Shown piece after piece: positions 1-8,917 of a stretch of DNA of 64,000 nt (positions within the stretch are counted from its first letter, which is position 1; every line of letters begins with the position of its first letter). The position numbers were made by a program, and so were the translations under genes. The DNA is from Jaenimonas drosophilae (lineage: Eukaryota > Euglenozoa > Kinetoplastea > Trypanosomatida > Trypanosomatidae). The stretch lies in the NCBI GenBank assembly GCA_030849065.1, contig JASAON010001600.1, positions 1-64,000 on the forward strand. The letters are read 5' to 3'. The notes beneath the pieces were generated by a model. The model was not told the origin of the DNA, ran no database searches, and saw only the letters and a program-made list of their open reading frames with translations.

Positions 1-1029
1 ATGCATGTGACACCCTATCACTTCATCATGATTCAGTATTTTTTGTTCTGGGGGGATTGCTGCATCTCTCTCCTCCGGCGGGGTGATGTCCCCCCCCCCC
101 ACTCTCGCCCCCGCGCTCCACATAAATTGGGGGAAGAGGGGGTCCTTGGGTGATGACTTCTCCAGTTCTCCTCAGGATGTTTTCGAGGGTCGTCGGTGGT
201 GGGATGTGTGCAATGCAGTTTCTCGTCTGTCGTTTTGCGTATTCCGCCGCAGCCACCTTTGTTGATTTCCGTAGGTTTATCCCTTCGCGGCGGTTCGTTC
301 GCAGTGGTAGTTTGGCCAGGGCCCCCGCCGCAGTGCCGAAGTTGCGGTCCACCGTTGCCCAACATCACCCTCTCGGCGCGGCTCTCTATCTGATCATTTT
401 GATGGCGGCGTTTGCCATCCCGCGAGGTTTGCCGGTGTGGCCGTTGGGTCTAACGGTCGCTTCCTGTGTAGACATCGCGCCATCTTGCTTTTGCGGCGGT
501 GCGGCATTGGGTTCGCATGTGGGTGTAGGCCCTCGTGGATGGACAAGTTTGTTGGGCAGATGCACGCCCCCCCAGTCGTCCGCCTTCTGCGTTTAAATGG
601 GTGGCCGCTGCTTCTCTCAATGCATCGTATTCATCCTTTTCACCTTCGCCGTTGGGGGTTGGGTGTTTGTCCAAGAGATTTAATGGAGAAGTGTGCAGTT
701 GGTTGCGTTGTTTGCCTCTGTTAGCACTTGCTGGAGCGATTGCGAGGATGTTGGTGTGTGGTTGGTTGCCCAGCTTTCCGGGTGTTTCAGCCAGGAGATG
801 CGGTGTCCCCTAAGTATGGATGTTCGCAGCATGCGTTCGTTTTCCGTGTGATTTGGATACCACAATGCGTTGCATTTTTTGTTCTTATTGAATGCATTAT
901 GATTCACGATGGTACTTTTTTGCTGAGTGGTTTGTGAACTCTTGGATTTGCGCTAATTGGCTGAATTGGTGCTGCTTTGTTGTCCTCTCTTCTCTACTGA
1001 AGGTTGTTGATTGACCACGCAGCTTTGAA
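1..1029. other. Upstream intergenic region, no convincing gene
   Basis: No recognisable gene lies before the first plus-strand CDS. The region holds a run of ten C residues (about 89-98) in a pyrimidine tract and T/G-rich stretches nearer the gene. An ATG frame at 153-596 (147 residues) follows that tract, but its product has no Glu, almost no Asp or Lys, and no recognisable domain, so I do not call it a gene. The stretch may be the end of an upstream gene's 3' UTR or plain spacer. Confidence 0.5.
980..1002 (+). promoter_or_regulatory. Predicted trans-splice acceptor, ADCK2-like gene
   Basis: A pyrimidine-rich tract (981-995) is followed by an AG at 1001-1002. The spliced leader would be added there, leaving a 27-nt gene-derived 5' UTR before the ATG at 1030. 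Confidence 0.55.
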
Positions 1030-2811
1030 ATGTGCACTGCTGCGAGGAAAAGGATTGCCGTCGCAACAAAACGTAGCTGGCGGCATGCTACGTGTTTCAT
1101 TAGTGTGCTTACTGGAATTGGTTCTGGTGTGGCGCTGTATTACTATAATCACCGGTACTATCCTTGTGCTCAGAGGAAAAGTGCACTTGAAATGCAACTG
1201 CGGCCTGTTCGTAAAACACAACAATACATTGCAGGTACTCCCAGCGGTAGTGGTCTGTTGGCAGAGGTGTCGACGATGCATCGCGTTGCATTCTTCTTCT
1301 ACAGCATTCACCGAATGGGCCTGCTCTTTGTTCGGATCGTGCCCGTTGTGTGGTATGCCGTTTTGACCTATGTGTTTCACACGTGCTCTGAAAGCTACTT
1401 CCACGATCAAGTTGTGGCGTTTCTTTCTTCTATGGGCCCGAGCTATATAAAGCTCGGGCAATGGATGGCAACGAGACCTGACTTTTTCCCTCCGCAGTTT
1501 TGTGTAGCTCTGGAGAAGTTGTTTGACCGGACGGAGGCACATGGCTGGTCCCATACTGAAAAACTACTTCGTCGAAAGATCACGGATGGACCACTCAAGG
1601 GCACCAACGCGCTCCACTATATTTCCGAAATTGAGAAGATTCCTGTGAATAGCGGTAGTGTGGCCCAGATTCACCGAGCTAAGTTGAGAGATGAGTTGGA
1701 TGGTATACCAGCTGGAACAGAACTCGCGGTCAAAGTGACGCACCCCTTTATTCAAGAACAAATTGCAGCGGATCTCAGTGCAATGAGGATGTTCGTTGCG
1801 CTCATGGACTGGGCTGTTCCCGGTTTTGAGAATTTCAACCTCAGCTCCAGTGTTCTTGAGTTTTCTTCGTTGATTCGTTCTCAACTTAATCTGCTAATCG
1901 AGTGCGACAATTTGCAGCAGTTTCGGTACAACTTCCGTGATTTCGATGGGGTTGTTATTCCATCTCCACTACCCTCGTTGTGCACTGAAAACGTGTTGTT
2001 TGAGACGTTTGAGGAGGGTGAACCACTCCAGAACGTTCACTCATCTCTGGATAATGAGGACATTGCTGCGCTTGGATGTCACATGTTTTTGAAGATGCTC
2101 TTTGAGGACAACTTTGTTCACTCTGATTTGCATCCAGGAAATGTTCTGTTGCGAACCAACCCATCTACCTCCACCCGAGAGTATTATCCGTCAGGAAAGC
2201 AGAAGCTGGATCGTGAACTTGTGTTGCTGGATGCTGGTCTTGTCACGACGTTGTCCCATGAGGAGAGACACAACTTCGTGTCGCTGTTCGCTGCTGTCGC
2301 GTGTGGAGATGGCGAACTTGGGGCCAACCTCATGCTAGAGCGTTTGCCCAATCATATGAGATGTGAGAAGGAGCCTAACAAGGATAGATTCCTTGCCAGT
2401 ATGAAGGACATTTTTGATCTTGTAGCTCCTGGAACATCTGGATTCACTCTACGAGATATTCACATTGGTACCATCCTTGGGAAGATTATGAGTGCCGTCA
2501 GACAAAGTAATACCTCTCTTGATGGTAATTTTGCTTCCCTCGTGTTGGCTGTCATTGTGGGCGAGGGTCTTGGGCGCAAACTGACTCCAGATTTCAACAT
2601 TTTTGCAGAGTCCGCACCATACCTCATAGCCTTTTTGGAGGATGAGGAGTTGTTTTCGATTGCGGATAAGTTGAGGAGGACATACGGCACCGCTGCGGTG
2701 CTCCGTGATTCGATGGGACTTGTGCGTCCACATCGAACCATGACGTATGTTGAGCTCGCCGGGAAGAAGGGTGCTAATATTATGCACAAGATGTGGCCCG
2801 CTGGCCAATGA
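1030..2811 (+). CDS. ADCK2-like UbiB/ABC1 atypical kinase
   Basis: A 593-residue member of the ABC1/ADCK/UbiB atypical kinase family. Visible family marks are the KxGQ motif (K141-Q144), the nucleotide-loop-like segment SVAQIH, the catalytic stretch HSDLHPGN (364-371) and DAG (401-403) in place of the usual DFG. The segment after KxGQ (HGWSHTEKLL), the NFRDFDGVVIPSPL region and the run into DNFVHSDLHPGN match the ADCK2 branch rather than COQ8. The basic N-terminus followed by a hydrophobic stretch (about residues 20-38) suggests a mitochondrial inner-membrane protein. ADCK2-type proteins are linked to mitochondrial lipid and coenzyme Q metabolism; the substrate is unknown. The start is the first ATG after a good splice acceptor. 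It is the first gene of the plus-strand unit. Family assignment is strong; the ADCK2 subfamily is likely. Confidence 0.88.
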   Translation: MCTAARKRIAVATKRSWRHATCFISVLTGIGSGVALYYYNHRYYPCAQRKSALEMQLRPVRKTQQYIAGTPSGSGLLAEVSTMHRVAFFFYSIHRMGLLFVRIVPVVWYAVLTYVFHTCSESYFHDQVVAFLSSMGPSYIKLGQWMATRPDFFPPQFCVALEKLFDRTEAHGWSHTEKLLRRKITDGPLKGTNALHYISEIEKIPVNSGSVAQIHRAKLRDELDGIPAGTELAVKVTHPFIQEQIAADLSAMRMFVALMDWAVPGFENFNLSSSVLEFSSLIRSQLNLLIECDNLQQFRYNFRDFDGVVIPSPLPSLCTENVLFETFEEGEPLQNVHSSLDNEDIAALGCHMFLKMLFEDNFVHSDLHPGNVLLRTNPSTSTREYYPSGKQKLDRELVLLDAGLVTTLSHEERHNFVSLFAAVACGDGELGANLMLERLPNHMRCEKEPNKDRFLASMKDIFDLVAPGTSGFTLRDIHIGTILGKIMSAVRQSNTSLDGNFASLVLAVIVGEGLGRKLTPDFNIFAESAPYLIAFLEDEELFSIADKLRRTYGTAAVLRDSMGLVRPHRTMTYVELAGKKGANIMHKMWPAGQ

Positions 2812-3018
2812 TTGCTGTCCGCTGGTGATGGCGAAATGAAGGTACGTACGACATGGGGCTAGCCATCTTTGGCAAGAGGCTATGAATTGCACTCACACAA
2901 TTTCACGTTGTTCTTCACAGGGAAGTTGTGGTTCATTGACTGTTGTTGCAGTTGGCTATGTCAAGACTACTTATCCCTGATCAAGCATACGTTGCACACT
3001 TCCCTCATTATCATCAAT

Positions 3019-3040
3019 TCCGCTCTTTTCTATTGGATAG
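3019..3040 (+). promoter_or_regulatory. Predicted trans-splice acceptor, DRC8-like gene
   Basis: The T/C-rich stretch around 3020-3032 is followed by an AG at 3039-3040, 11 nt before the ATG at 3052. This acceptor supports the shorter start. A second, earlier candidate AG lies at about 2920. Confidence 0.4.
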
Positions 3041-3051
3041 GTCCAAAGGAG

Positions 3052-3819
3052 ATGCCCAAAGTTGTAAAACGAAAGAAGAAGACCAAAAAGGTAAAGATTG
3101 TTCCTGATCCAGATGGCCCCTACAAGGAACAACTGCACGCAGAGTACTACATTCCCAAGTTGTTCAGAGAACAAGCACTGCAGGAGCGACTCGAGGTGAT
3201 TGCAAATGCCACCATGGCATTCACCGTTGCAGCACCGGAAGGGCAAAGTCTCGACTGCGACGAACAACTGATTCCTATGGCGAAGGTGCCCTTCATTATT
3301 CGGTCACTTAATCTCTGTCCATCCCGGGAGCAGTTCAAACAGATCAATGCAATGATTGCGGCGACTCGACCTGGTGTTACGGATCCCGACACTCAATTGA
3401 TCACACCACCAACTACTGTGGATAATTTTGCCGATCGAAAGAGACTTGACCACCTACTTCTTGATCTATTAGACACCCGAGTCTTGGCCTACGACCCGCA
3501 GGTGCTTGTCAAACCACACCCTAGCTACCTGAGCCGTGTCTCGAGCGTGATGTACATGGCTGATGAGGTACGCATCCAAAGCTGCTTCGAGTCCTTACTC
3601 GTTTCTTGTGGTGGATTCACTGAACACACGGACTCTGCGAATATTCGCTGCATTCCAGTGGATGCACTAAAGCTGGCGCTTGACAATCATGATCTGTATA
3701 CTGGCGAGGATAAATTCTCGGATTTGGAAATGGATGAGCTGCTGTTTTCATTTCAAGCAACCGGCGAGCAATACATTAGCGAGGATGCGTTTCTCCTTGC
3801 TATGCTGCATGTTCAATAG
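3052..3819 (+). CDS. EF-hand-like protein resembling DRC8/EFCAB2
   Basis: A 255-residue protein counted from the ATG at 3052. The frame stays open upstream to 2869, but the added 61 residues look like translated UTR and a splice-acceptor-like AG sits at 3040. The N-terminus is very basic (KRKKKTKK). The segment VPFIIRSLNLCPSREQF resembles the first EF-hand helix pair of EFCAB2, subunit 8 of the dynein regulatory complex (nexin link) of motile flagella. The C-terminus has a second calmodulin-like helix-rich part ending SEDAFLLAMLHV. I see no complete calcium-binding loop, so calcium binding is doubtful. It may instead be another calmodulin-fold axonemal protein. A motile bodonid would need such a component. 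The family call rests mainly on one short segment. Confidence 0.5.
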   Translation: MPKVVKRKKKTKKVKIVPDPDGPYKEQLHAEYYIPKLFREQALQERLEVIANATMAFTVAAPEGQSLDCDEQLIPMAKVPFIIRSLNLCPSREQFKQINAMIAATRPGVTDPDTQLITPPTTVDNFADRKRLDHLLLDLLDTRVLAYDPQVLVKPHPSYLSRVSSVMYMADEVRIQSCFESLLVSCGGFTEHTDSANIRCIPVDALKLALDNHDLYTGEDKFSDLEMDELLFSFQATGEQYISEDAFLLAMLHVQ

Positions 3820-3950
3820 CCCAATGTAGATGAAGCACGTATGTTCACCGTGAGCACAGTCGCTGCGTGATGAATCAGCTGGGAATGCTTGCAAACGAAG
3901 TAACAACAGGATTGTTATCTTGCTCATGATGCCCAATTGGCTCTTCTCCT

Positions 3951-3978
3951 TTTATCCTTTTCTTTTTGCAAACGTAAG
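3951..3978 (+). promoter_or_regulatory. Predicted trans-splice acceptor, CAF-1 gene
   Basis: A pyrimidine run (about 3943-3968) precedes an AG at 3977-3978, giving a 39-nt gene-derived 5' UTR before the ATG at 4018. Confidence 0.55.
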
Positions 3979-4017
3979 AAAAAGCGAACAAACGCGGTTC
4001 GTCGTACCAAACAATAG

Positions 4018-5913
4018 ATGGACGATGAGTTGGCACATCTTCTTAGAGACCGGGATCGTGATGATATAGAGAAAGTCCTCGAGCTTCTCCGGAGCCTACA
4101 CACTAAACGCCACAACGGAACACCAGGAGTACGTAATGCTGGTCATAACTTGGCACGCCCGTTGGTGGAGGAAGCGGATGACAATGACCTTCCTCTCACA
4201 CAACTGGGTATCCCAATTCAAGAGCGTTTCAGGACAGCGGCTGAGTCTCGAGCGAACGGGATGCCGGAGGAATCATCTGCGGAGTGTGCATCCCTGACGC
4301 GCGCGCCGATGCCGAATGCCCTCACAGATTCGGTCGTCCTTGCACAACTTACCGGTGGCGTGGATGGCTCCCCAAGGAAGGATTCACGCACGAAGAAGAG
4401 CGCGCCAAAGAAAGATATAACACCTGCTCATAGCCTAACGTCCTTTGGGTTCTTCTCTAGTGCCGTGAAAGCCCAGGAGGGAAATAAGCTGTTTTCGCCG
4501 TTTATTCAGGACAAGCGAATTGTTCCGCAAAGCCTTCAGTTTTGGGAAGTGGATCGTGTAGATGAGGAAGGAACGCCAATCCAACATGATCCTGTGGATT
4601 TGCTGAGCGTGGATGAGGAGTCGTCTCTCATGCACCCACCGATTCATCCCGTAGAAGAGAACGAGGTGGTACCAATCACCGCACAACGAAAGTGCTCAAG
4701 CTTTAACGAGGCGATCGAGGCGTCGATGAAGAAATCCAGCAACGTGTACGATGCGGTGCAGGCGGCGCAGTGCCCGTGCGCCTATCACAGCACCATCGCT
4801 AATCCCTACGATTGCTTCGATGGAGAGGTGATTTTTTGTGGCTTTTACGCCGTTGGCTATGATCCATGTCAGGCGCGACCACCCTATTACGGCACTTTCA
4901 ATCATCGTGAGGGGGAAACCACGATAGATGAGGTGGTGGCCACTGGGAGGCCCGCTTGTGGAGTGGCGGTTCGACGCTTTGCGCATGTGGACTATGACTA
5001 TGACTCAGGCGATGATTGGGACGTGCTGGAGGGTGACGAGGATATCGCGGCGTCGAGCTCTGGAGATTCGGAGTCTCACGACGACGACTCACTTGACAGC
5101 AGCGATGATGATTTCATCAATGACTCAAACGATGGAAGTGATTCAGACTGTGAAGTGCAACGAAAGACGATGGAGGCCCGGCAACGACGCATGAGCCGCT
5201 TGAGGGGGAAGGATAAGCTTCTCCCATCCTTCAGTGGCCCATTCACCGGTATCGCGTCCGAGGCACACCCGCTGCGATTTTATGATCGTCTGGATCGATT
5301 GGCTCCTCTTGACGGTGCCTTCTTTGATCAAGTGTTGCAAGCAGAGTTGAACCCTCTCAGCTGCCCGGACTCCGCCGACGCGCCCGACTTCAATCTGATG
5401 GACAACAACTGCGATGCAAAGGTCATGGAGGCTGCCCTCAAGAATCGACGCCAAATGACAGATTATGAGATATCTGCCATGAAGCTGATCATCAACAACA
5501 ATAGCAACATCTCCGTGAAGATGGTGGTAAAGGCTTTGCAACAGCAGCAAATGTGCATTGGAGTTCCGCTCATGGTGGCCACACGAACCATAAAGCGCTT
5601 TTTTGAAAGACGGCATGGGATGCTCATAGAACGAGCAGAGCCATGGGCAGTGGATGATGACCGCTTGTTCAAAAAGAGGAAGACAACCGAACTTGGCGTA
5701 CCGAGCCAGGCAACGCTGGATTTTGACGCTGATGACGAAAACAATACCCCAACAAACTGTGTTTCATCATCATCAGCAGCAACCCCAGCTGCCGTCGTTG
5801 AAGGAATGGACGCGGTATGCTCGGAGGGGAACGCCTTGAATGCTCTGGGTGAAACCATTGAGATTGGCGTAAAGAGACCTCGAGATTCACCTGATGACCA
5901 TGATGGTGGCTAG
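4018..5913 (+). CDS. Chromatin assembly factor 1 large subunit (p150/Cac1-like)
   Basis: A 631-residue protein whose central part carries the CAF-1 large-subunit signature. RPPYYGTF (287-294) matches the family's R-P-x-Y-x-G-T-aromatic motif. It is followed by DYDYDSGDDW (325-334), matching the family's D-Y-E-V-D-S-D-x-E-W, and then a long acidic/serine-rich stretch (about 335-385). CAF-1 deposits newly made H3-H4 behind replication forks; the acidic part of the large subunit binds histones. A C-terminal helical segment (about 480-545, DYEISAMKLI through the basic RTIKRFFERRH) sits where the DNA-binding winged helix is found, followed by a basic KKRK patch. SFGFF (142-146) is at best a degenerate PCNA-binding motif. 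The long KER coiled coil of other eukaryotes is not obvious. It should be nuclear. The call comes from motif and order, not overall similarity. Confidence 0.75.
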   Translation: MDDELAHLLRDRDRDDIEKVLELLRSLHTKRHNGTPGVRNAGHNLARPLVEEADDNDLPLTQLGIPIQERFRTAAESRANGMPEESSAECASLTRAPMPNALTDSVVLAQLTGGVDGSPRKDSRTKKSAPKKDITPAHSLTSFGFFSSAVKAQEGNKLFSPFIQDKRIVPQSLQFWEVDRVDEEGTPIQHDPVDLLSVDEESSLMHPPIHPVEENEVVPITAQRKCSSFNEAIEASMKKSSNVYDAVQAAQCPCAYHSTIANPYDCFDGEVIFCGFYAVGYDPCQARPPYYGTFNHREGETTIDEVVATGRPACGVAVRRFAHVDYDYDSGDDWDVLEGDEDIAASSSGDSESHDDDSLDSSDDDFINDSNDGSDSDCEVQRKTMEARQRRMSRLRGKDKLLPSFSGPFTGIASEAHPLRFYDRLDRLAPLDGAFFDQVLQAELNPLSCPDSADAPDFNLMDNNCDAKVMEAALKNRRQMTDYEISAMKLIINNNSNISVKMVVKALQQQQMCIGVPLMVATRTIKRFFERRHGMLIERAEPWAVDDDRLFKKRKTTELGVPSQATLDFDADDENNTPTNCVSSSSAATPAAVVEGMDAVCSEGNALNALGETIEIGVKRPRDSPDDHDGG

Positions 5914-6240
5914 TGTTGTGAACAAAAGAAATGTTTCTTGCACGTTCAAGTATTGGCGAATGGAATAAGCGTTGTGTATCGTGCCAGCGCAGTTACAGAG
6001 CCTCAGCTCCAGGACAAAAAACAGAAAAAGGGGAGCGTCTGTATCAGTGCTTGGAAGCAGAACGATTGAGAACCCCCACTGTCATAGAGTAAGAACAACA
6101 AGGTTGATTGATTGGTGTGTGACCCTTGAGATTGCACTCATGGTAGGCTTCATGTCCAAACGCATGGCATGTATCACACTATTCAAAGTGTCTGATCTTT
6201 TTTCTCTCTTGTTGTTGTTGTGAGCGTAGCCATTAGCTTG
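5914..6240. other. Intergenic spacer
   Basis: This is the presumed 3' UTR of the CAF-1-like gene plus the splice-acceptor region of the next gene. I see no gene in it. The only notable sequence is the T/C tract and TTG repeat just before 6220. Confidence 0.6.
6196..6229 (+). promoter_or_regulatory. Predicted trans-splice acceptor, first dehydrogenase
   Basis: A T/C tract (6196-6210) and a TTG repeat run into AG dinucleotides at 6223-6224 and 6228-6229. The ATG at 6241 follows at once. The in-frame GTG at 6220 lies upstream of these AGs and would be removed from the mRNA, which settles the start. Confidence 0.6.
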
Positions 6241-7494
6241 ATGCATGCTGGGGATCCTCAAGGTTGTGGATTACACAGCCCTCAACCACGTCAGGAGAAT
6301 GGGAAGACCAACATCATCGTGTGCTCCGGATGGACAGTCAGCAGCTCCAGAAAAGGAAGCCACCACATGACATTTTCGAAAGAATGCGCCATTCCGCCGC
6401 CTGGCAGTGGGCAGCTGCGTGTCAAAGTGCACGCCGCTGGTGTCAATGCCAATGACGGCGATTGGGCAGCACGTGCAACCGCACCTGGTCCCCATACCTC
6501 CAGCTCCAACTTAGTGCAGCACGATCATCGATGTTCTCGGGCTACTCTTGGGATGGAGGGGGCTGGAGTCGTGGAGGCAGTTGGTAGCGATGTGTGCACC
6601 GACTTTTGTGTTGGTGACAGAGTGATGTTTTTTTCCGACTCTACAGATGGCACCACGGGCACCTTCTGTCAGTATGCGGTGGTCAGCGCGCAACACACGT
6701 GCAAGCTTCCTGACGTATTGCTATTCCCTGTGCTACCCACCAACGATGGGTGTTCCAACGAGACTGCGGAAGGAAGTCCGATTGGCCCCGTGATTGACTA
6801 CGTTGAGGCGGCCACATTCCCTATAGCTGCGGAGGCTGCCTATCTTGCCTTGTTTGACAAACTAAAGGTGGAGCGAGGCAGCACTATCGTTGTTTTTGGG
6901 GCATCCGGCGGGGTTGGTTCTGTAGCGGTCCAACTCGCGCACTATTTTGGATTGACGGTAATTGCTGTCTGCTCAACCCCTCACATGCAGTATGTGGAGG
7001 AGCTGGGAGCAGACTACGCCGTTGACTACTCACGAGAGCAGGTCCAGGCGAGGATCATGTCCATCACGGGAACCTATGGGGCTGACTACGTCCTACAAGC
7101 TGGGCCCACGGGTCTCTTGGCTTTGCACGCCTCCGTGGCAAGGGTTGGGGGTGCTGTGTGCTCATTATCAAGTGGATCCGACCACCTAGATGCCATGTTC
7201 TTCCACAGACAACTTTCTGCGCATTTTGTTTCTGTACTGTCGCTTCGTCGCTGCCCACTCGTGGAGGGTGAATGGAAAGTGGTGGACCACATGACCATGA
7301 CACTCTTTATGGAGAAGGCCTTTCGGGTGGAGGTGGAGGAGGTGCCATTAGACAGGGCTGCCGTGGCTGTCGATGTAGTGCGGAAACACCACACACGCGG
7401 GAAGTTGGTCCTCACATACTTCCATCCACACGACGCGCTGGAAGAACGTATTCATCGGCGGCGGCGAATGCTGCTGCTTGGCTCGGCAATGTGA
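6241..7494 (+). CDS. Zinc-free quinone-oxidoreductase-type dehydrogenase (MDR superfamily), copy 1
   Basis: A 417-residue protein of the medium-chain dehydrogenase/reductase superfamily, quinone oxidoreductase branch. The first half has the GroES-like fold marks (LRVKVHAAGVNANDGDW, then GMEGAGVVEAVG and VGDRVMFF). The second half has an intact Rossmann nucleotide loop, GASGGVG (220-226), and GADYAVDY. No structural-zinc cysteine cluster is visible, as expected for NADPH:quinone reductase-like enzymes. The N-terminal 45 residues precede the domain and are not clearly a targeting signal. A basic tail (RIHRRRR) ends the protein. A related gene follows 185 bp downstream, so this is a tandem pair. 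The substrate cannot be told from sequence. Confidence 0.82.
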   Translation: MHAGDPQGCGLHSPQPRQENGKTNIIVCSGWTVSSSRKGSHHMTFSKECAIPPPGSGQLRVKVHAAGVNANDGDWAARATAPGPHTSSSNLVQHDHRCSRATLGMEGAGVVEAVGSDVCTDFCVGDRVMFFSDSTDGTTGTFCQYAVVSAQHTCKLPDVLLFPVLPTNDGCSNETAEGSPIGPVIDYVEAATFPIAAEAAYLALFDKLKVERGSTIVVFGASGGVGSVAVQLAHYFGLTVIAVCSTPHMQYVEELGADYAVDYSREQVQARIMSITGTYGADYVLQAGPTGLLALHASVARVGGAVCSLSSGSDHLDAMFFHRQLSAHFVSVLSLRRCPLVEGEWKVVDHMTMTLFMEKAFRVEVEEVPLDRAAVAVDVVRKHHTRGKLVLTYFHPHDALEERIHRRRRMLLLGSAM

Positions 7495-7624
7495 CGAAGT
7501 TGAAGCGCACACTGCCAACATGCAACTGCATATCCCGATTTTTGTTTCTCTTCCGAATGACGTGTGCTCCTCAGACCGAGCAACAACAATATTTCCAACA
7601 ACGTTCTTATTGGACGGTGGTGCT

Positions 7625-7669
7625 CACTTCTTCACACTTCTCTCTCCCATGATATGAACACCTCCCTAG
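7625..7669 (+). promoter_or_regulatory. Predicted trans-splice acceptor, second dehydrogenase
   Basis: A pyrimidine-rich stretch (7625-7649) is followed by an AG at 7668-7669, 10 nt before the ATG at 7680. Confidence 0.5.
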
Positions 7670-7679
7670 GGGAGCTGAC

Positions 7680-8732
7680 ATGACCTCTATCACATGTAGC
7701 GGGTTAGTTGTGCCCAAATCCACAGCGAACTTAGTGAAGGGTGGCGCGCAAATTGTGAGTACGGTCGTCGTTCCCCCGCCGGATGTCGAAAGTGTGCGTA
7801 TTCAGGTCGTGGCATCTGGGGTGAGCTCGTTGGACCTGTGCCGCTCAGGTTCTGGCCAACCCCCATCGAAGTCAACCGATGGTGGCCTTGGCCGGGTTCC
7901 ATTTCCACACACCTTTGGCATCTGTGGGTCGGGGCTCGTGGAGTTAGTGGGGTGCCATGTGGAGGACCTCCACGTAGGTGACCACGTCATCTTCTTTGGT
8001 GACGTGATGCAGCGGTGTGGGTCGTGTTGCGAGTATGTTGTGGCTCACAAGGATTCCGTTGTTCGAGTCGCAACCGACGAGACCACTCCGACCATCTCAC
8101 ATTCTGTGGCAGCTTCTCTACCATCATCAACCTGGACAACCTATGTGGCCCTTTTTGACAAGCTGCGCGTAGAACGAGGTCGAACGATCTTTATTGACGG
8201 CGCCAACTTTGGGGTGGGCCACTGCGCGACGCAATTGGCTCATCGGAGCGGGTTATTCATTGTTGCTTCGTGTCCTGCGCAGCACACAGACTACGTCAGG
8301 GATCTCGGTGCCAATGTTGTTGTGGATGCAGCAGACCCTGCCCAGACCGTTCAAACGGTTCTACGCGCAACAGGTGGCTCTGGGGTGGACTACTTTTTAG
8401 AAACCATGGAAGGAGAACGAGTGATGAGCCTCCTCAACCTTCTCCGTTGCGGTGGGTCGGTGTGCCTGACAACACCACACCTGTCCATTTGTTCAGACGT
8501 ACTGCGACAACGTCATTTGTCGGTGCACTGCGTCTATCTTGGAGGCATGCATGGCCATCCAGTCATTCGCCAACAACTGAAGGACGTCGGTGTTCGATCG
8601 TTGGGGCTGTTTGTTGATGGCTGGTTCCGCATGGACGTCTCAGAACTTCGACTTGATTCAGCGGACGACACAGTTGGACGAATTTCCAATGCACAGGCGG
8701 GTCGCGGGAACCTTGTGGTTCTGCTGCGATGA
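7680..8732 (+). CDS. Quinone-oxidoreductase-like dehydrogenase, copy 2, altered nucleotide loop
   Basis: A 350-residue paralogue of the preceding dehydrogenase, in tandem. Shared landmarks include the GroES-like half with VGDHVIFFGD, the segment ALFDKLRVERGRTIF (close to ALFDKLKVERGSTIV in copy 1) and a repeated pattern around the coenzyme domain. The glycine loop reads GANFGVG (174-180) instead of GASGGVG, so one glycine has become a bulky Phe. This could weaken or change cofactor binding. Copy 2 also lacks the N-terminal and C-terminal extensions of copy 1. It is either a diverged enzyme or one drifting towards loss of activity; no frame is broken. Confidence 0.75.
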   Translation: MTSITCSGLVVPKSTANLVKGGAQIVSTVVVPPPDVESVRIQVVASGVSSLDLCRSGSGQPPSKSTDGGLGRVPFPHTFGICGSGLVELVGCHVEDLHVGDHVIFFGDVMQRCGSCCEYVVAHKDSVVRVATDETTPTISHSVAASLPSSTWTTYVALFDKLRVERGRTIFIDGANFGVGHCATQLAHRSGLFIVASCPAQHTDYVRDLGANVVVDAADPAQTVQTVLRATGGSGVDYFLETMEGERVMSLLNLLRCGGSVCLTTPHLSICSDVLRQRHLSVHCVYLGGMHGHPVIRQQLKDVGVRSLGLFVDGWFRMDVSELRLDSADDTVGRISNAQAGRGNLVVLLR

Positions 8733-8917
8733 TGGCGGCGTCAGTGGTGTTGCCCAGAGCAAGTTTGAAATCTCTCTGCTTCTTTATGCTACTCGATTCC
8801 CAATCGTTCCTTTTCCATCTGTGCTCATGATCATATTATTCTTGTGTTTTCTGTTTGTGCTTTCATATTCTCTCGTTGCATCACCAATTTCAACCTAGAG
8901 TAGCACGATCTTAGTCC

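Noticed and set aside
153..596. 147-residue plus-strand frame after a C-rich tract
   Set aside because: Composition is abnormal (no Glu, hardly any Asp or Lys) and no domain or conserved pattern is visible. The position could still suit a gene, so it is rejected only for lack of support.
2835..3040. Possible cis-intron before the EF-hand gene (GTACGT near 2841, AG at 3040)
   Set aside because: Cis-introns are very rare in kinetoplastids, and a simple trans-splice site at 3040 explains the gene without one.
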